In this document: in pieces, positions 30,812 through 33,360 of the stretch | How the letters are laid out: each line of letters starts with the position of its first letter | Position numbering within the stretch: position 1 is the first letter of the stretch | Origin: Methanoregula sp. | GTDB lineage: Archaea; Halobacteriota; Methanomicrobia; Methanomicrobiales; Methanospirillaceae | Direction: 5' to 3' | Length of the DNA stretch: 33,360 nucleotides | Assembly (NCBI GenBank): GCA_026394605.1 | Contig: JAPKXY010000033.1 | Span: 1 to 33,360, forward strand | The notes under the pieces: model-generated | What the model was told of the DNA's origin: nothing | What the model saw: the letters and a program-made list of their open reading frames with translations, nothing else | The model's database searches: none | Translations under genes and position numbers: made by a program

Positions 30812-33360
30812 ATGATATCAGTCCTGTATGTCGATGATGAAGAGACGCTGTTAGACATCGGCAGACTGTTTCTTGAACGCTCGGGCGATTGTTCTGTCGA
30901 TATTGCCATATCAGCCCGGCAGGCACTTGAGCTGATGGGAAAAAAGACGTACGACGCGATCGTCTCCGATTATCAGATGCCGGAGATGGACGGGATCGCA
31001 TTTCTGAAGCATATCCGCGCAACAAGCGACATCCCGTTCATCCTGTTCACCGGCAAAGGACGGGAAGAAGTGGTCATCGAGGCGATCAACAACGGGGCGG
31101 ATTTCTACTTACAGAAAGGCGGAGATCCCAAGTCGCAGTTTGTGGAGCTGGAGCACAAGATCCGGCAGGCGGTGAAACGACAGCATGCCGAGCATGAACT
31201 TCGTGACAGCGAGACACGATACCGAGAGCTGGTTGAGTTATTGCCCCAGACCGTGTTCGAAATTGATCGGCGGGGTATGATCATATCCGTCAACCCGGTT
31301 GGGTTGAAAGCCTTTGGCTATACCGTCGAGGACCTGGAGAAAGGGGTAAATGCCTTCCAGGTATTTGCTCCTGAAGACCACCAGCGCCTGAGGGAAAACA
31401 TCCAGAAAATCTTGACAGGAGAACCGACCGGCGCTCTCGAGTACACGGCACAAAGAAAAGACGGGGGCACGTTTCCCGTCCTCACCTATTCGGTCCCGAT
31501 TTTCCGTGACCAAACACCCGTGGGACTCAGGGGTGTGCTTGTTGATATCACCGATCGCAAGCAGGCGGAGGAAACGCTGCGGGATAGCGAGGCGCTACTG
31601 AACACCATCCTCCAGAGTTCACCGATCCCAAAGTTCGTCATTGACACCAATCACCGGATTATCTCGTGGAACAGGGCGCTTGAAGAAGCCACCGGGATCA
31701 GGGCTGAAGAGGTGCTGGGGACGACCCGGCAGTGGATGGCGTTTTACCGGCAGGAACGCCCCTGCATGGCTGACCTGATTGTGGACGGCTCAATTGACAG
31801 GATCCCGGAATTATATAAAGGTAAATTCCAGAAATCCCTGTTGATTGAAGGAGCATATGAGGCGACCGATTTCTTCCCGCACCTAGGCAGGAAAGGCATG
31901 TGGCTGCATTTTATTGCAGCCCCGATCATGGACTCAGCAGGTACTGTCATCGGTGCAGTGGAAACACTTGAGAATATCACCGAACTCAAGGAGGCGGAAG
32001 AGGCGCTGCGCGACAGTGAGAAGCGGTACCGGAATGTTGTCGAGGACCAGACAGAATTGATCTGCCGGTTCAGGCCTGATGGAACGCTTACGTTTGTTAA
32101 TGATGCGTATTGTCATTATTTCGGATTAAAAAAGGACGAATGCATTGGAAAAATGCATGGTGTCATGTTGCTCCCGGAAGATGCCAGTAAGATGAAAGAA
32201 CATTTGAAAGCGCTCACGTCAGAAAATCCTGTTGCGGGAATTGAACACCGGATAATAATGCCTTCCGGTGAAGAGCGGTGGCAGCGCTGGAACGATCGGG
32301 CCATCTTTAACGAATCGGGGGCTCTCGTTGAATATCAATCAGTGGGAAGGGATACCACCGACCGCAAACGGGCGGAAGAAGCGTTACAGTTGGTTAATGA
32401 GCGCTTGAGGTATTTACTTGCCTCCACTTCAGTGGCAATTTACACATCAAAGACATCAGGGGATTACGGAGCCACCTCGATCACTGATAATGTTTTACAA
32501 ATAACAGGTTACGAACCTCGGGACTTCATTGAGAATTCGAGTTTCTGGATCGATCATGTCCATTCTGAAGATAAGAAAAAAATCTTAGATGATTTACCAA
32601 AAATATTTGAAAAAAATTTTCATTTCTATGAATACCGGTTTCGGCGTAAAGATGGAAAATACATCTGGATATTTGACGAAATGAGACTCAATAAAGATGA
32701 AGGAGGGAAACCACGCGAGATAATAGGTCAATGGATGGACATCACTGAGCGCAAACGGGCGGAAGAAGCCCTGCGGGAGAACGAGGAACGGTACCGAAAC
32801 CTCTTTGTATCTTCCCGTGATGCTATAATGACCCTCGAGCCCCCTTCGTGGAGGTTCACCTCAGGTAACCCGTCAACAGTGCAGATGTTCATGGCGAGGG
32901 ACGAGGCGGAATTCACTTCCAAAGAACCCTGGATGCACTCTCCCGAACGTCAACCGGATGGCCGCGATTCCAGCGACAAAGCCAGGGAAATGATAGAAAC
33001 TGCCATGCGCAAAGGCACCCATTTTTTCGAGTGGACACACAAGCGGCTCAGCGGCGAGGACTTTCCCGCCACCGTACTCTTGTCCAAGGTAGAACTCGCC
33101 GGAAAAGAATTCCTGCAGGCGACAGTCCGGGACATCACCGACCGCAAGGAGATAGAAAATGGTCTGGAAAAAGCGAATGAAAAGCTGACCGTTTTAGTTC
33201 ATAAATTTGAAAAGCAGAGCCATCTGAATAGCATCTTAACCGAAATGAGAGACTTACTCCAGGCGTGTTCGACGATTGATGAAACTATTCCTATTATCAT
33301 GGTCTCTATGACGAAGTTATTCCCTCAAGCTGAGGGGGCGTTATTCTTGATGAGCCCCTC
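30812..33360 (+). CDS. REC-PAS5-GAF signalling protein, incomplete at the right edge
   Basis: At least 849 residues, open at 33360. ATG 30812 starts a receiver domain (1-118) with acidic Asp8/Asp9, phospho-acceptor Asp53 (VSDYQMP), Thr80 and Lys102 (LQKGGD). Five PAS domains follow at about 135-250, 260-385, 395-515, 525-645 and 655-780, most closing with DITDRK or DITERKRAEEAL. The first GAF residues (LNSILTEMRDLLQACSTIDE) begin near 810. A histidine kinase domain would be expected beyond the window, as in many methanogen REC-PAS hybrids, but this is inference. No membrane helix so far, so it is cytoplasmic. The receiver could take phosphate from the RHDILN kinases at 3573 or 16064; no evidence links them. 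Confidence 0.9.
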   Translation, partial: MISVLYVDDEETLLDIGRLFLERSGDCSVDIAISARQALELMGKKTYDAIVSDYQMPEMDGIAFLKHIRATSDIPFILFTGKGREEVVIEAINNGADFYLQKGGDPKSQFVELEHKIRQAVKRQHAEHELRDSETRYRELVELLPQTVFEIDRRGMIISVNPVGLKAFGYTVEDLEKGVNAFQVFAPEDHQRLRENIQKILTGEPTGALEYTAQRKDGGTFPVLTYSVPIFRDQTPVGLRGVLVDITDRKQAEETLRDSEALLNTILQSSPIPKFVIDTNHRIISWNRALEEATGIRAEEVLGTTRQWMAFYRQERPCMADLIVDGSIDRIPELYKGKFQKSLLIEGAYEATDFFPHLGRKGMWLHFIAAPIMDSAGTVIGAVETLENITELKEAEEALRDSEKRYRNVVEDQTELICRFRPDGTLTFVNDAYCHYFGLKKDECIGKMHGVMLLPEDASKMKEHLKALTSENPVAGIEHRIIMPSGEERWQRWNDRAIFNESGALVEYQSVGRDTTDRKRAEEALQLVNERLRYLLASTSVAIYTSKTSGDYGATSITDNVLQITGYEPRDFIENSSFWIDHVHSEDKKKILDDLPKIFEKNFHFYEYRFRRKDGKYIWIFDEMRLNKDEGGKPREIIGQWMDITERKRAEEALRENEERYRNLFVSSRDAIMTLEPPSWRFTSGNPSTVQMFMARDEAEFTSKEPWMHSPERQPDGRDSSDKAREMIETAMRKGTHFFEWTHKRLSGEDFPATVLLSKVELAGKEFLQATVRDITDRKEIENGLEKANEKLTVLVHKFEKQSHLNSILTEMRDLLQACSTIDETIPIIMVSMTKLFPQAEGALFLMSP

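Noticed and set aside
1-33360. CRISPR arrays, tRNA or rRNA genes, IS elements, integrases and att sites.
   Set aside because: No regularly spaced direct repeats, no tRNA-like cloverleaf, no rRNA sequence and no transposase or integrase motif were seen in a manual reading.

Overview
The window looks like a chromosomal segment of a methanogenic archaeon of the Methanomicrobiales, close to Methanoregula or a relative. This is inferred from gene content and signals, not from a database search. Pointers are archaeal TATA-type promoters 25-30 nt upstream of starts with no Shine-Dalgarno site (leaderless genes), PAS-rich histidine kinases with a phospho-acceptor box reading RHDILN, N-terminal winged-helix/PAS sensor proteins, COG1361-type surface proteins, single-cluster ferredoxins and oligo-T terminators. 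No rRNA, tRNA, CRISPR array, IS element or integrase was found.

Layout. 1-3.2 kb: start of a P-type cation ATPase (minus, cut by the edge), a six-helix membrane protein, a dCMP deaminase, another membrane protein, a CxxC-x17-CxxC zinc ribbon and a His/Pro/Arg-rich small protein. 3.5-8.4 kb: two large sensor proteins on the minus strand that share an N-terminal winged helix. One is HTH-PAS-PAS-histidine kinase. The other is HTH with six PAS domains and no kinase. 8.9-9.1 kb: a DUF1059 protein. 9.5-14.2 kb: a surface protein, then a MacB/FtsX-like ABC module (COG1361 protein, permease, ATPase) read divergently from a TetR regulator, with palindromic operators between them. 14.2-15.9 kb: gene-poor, with an antisense fragment of an adenosine-specific kinase and a secreted protein interrupted by an in-frame TAG. 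16-18.7 kb: a membrane histidine kinase and an aldo/keto reductase with two Fe-S motifs.

18.7-20.8 kb: a second copy of the His-rich protein family, then frameshifted DUF1330 and META-domain genes and small ORFs. 21-25 kb: HEAT-repeat protein, HSL-type esterase, two paralogous ferredoxins flanking a small membrane protein, a water-type aquaporin and a hypothetical protein. 25-29 kb: small membrane proteins, a 50-residue Cys-rich protein, a frameshifted SRAP (YedK/HMCES) gene, an MFS transporter remnant and a surface protein. 28.8-33.4 kb: YfcE-type phosphoesterase, Mth938-like protein, endonuclease IV, and a REC-PAS5-GAF signalling protein running off the right edge.

How genes fit together. 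Four large signal-transduction proteins dominate, and two share an almost identical kinase core. The TetR-ABC block is a self-contained regulated export or envelope module. Endonuclease IV and SRAP act on abasic DNA sites, but the SRAP gene appears broken. Several small genes carry one-base indels while every large gene is intact. This points to local gene decay rather than a uniformly poor sequence, although read errors cannot be excluded from sequence alone.
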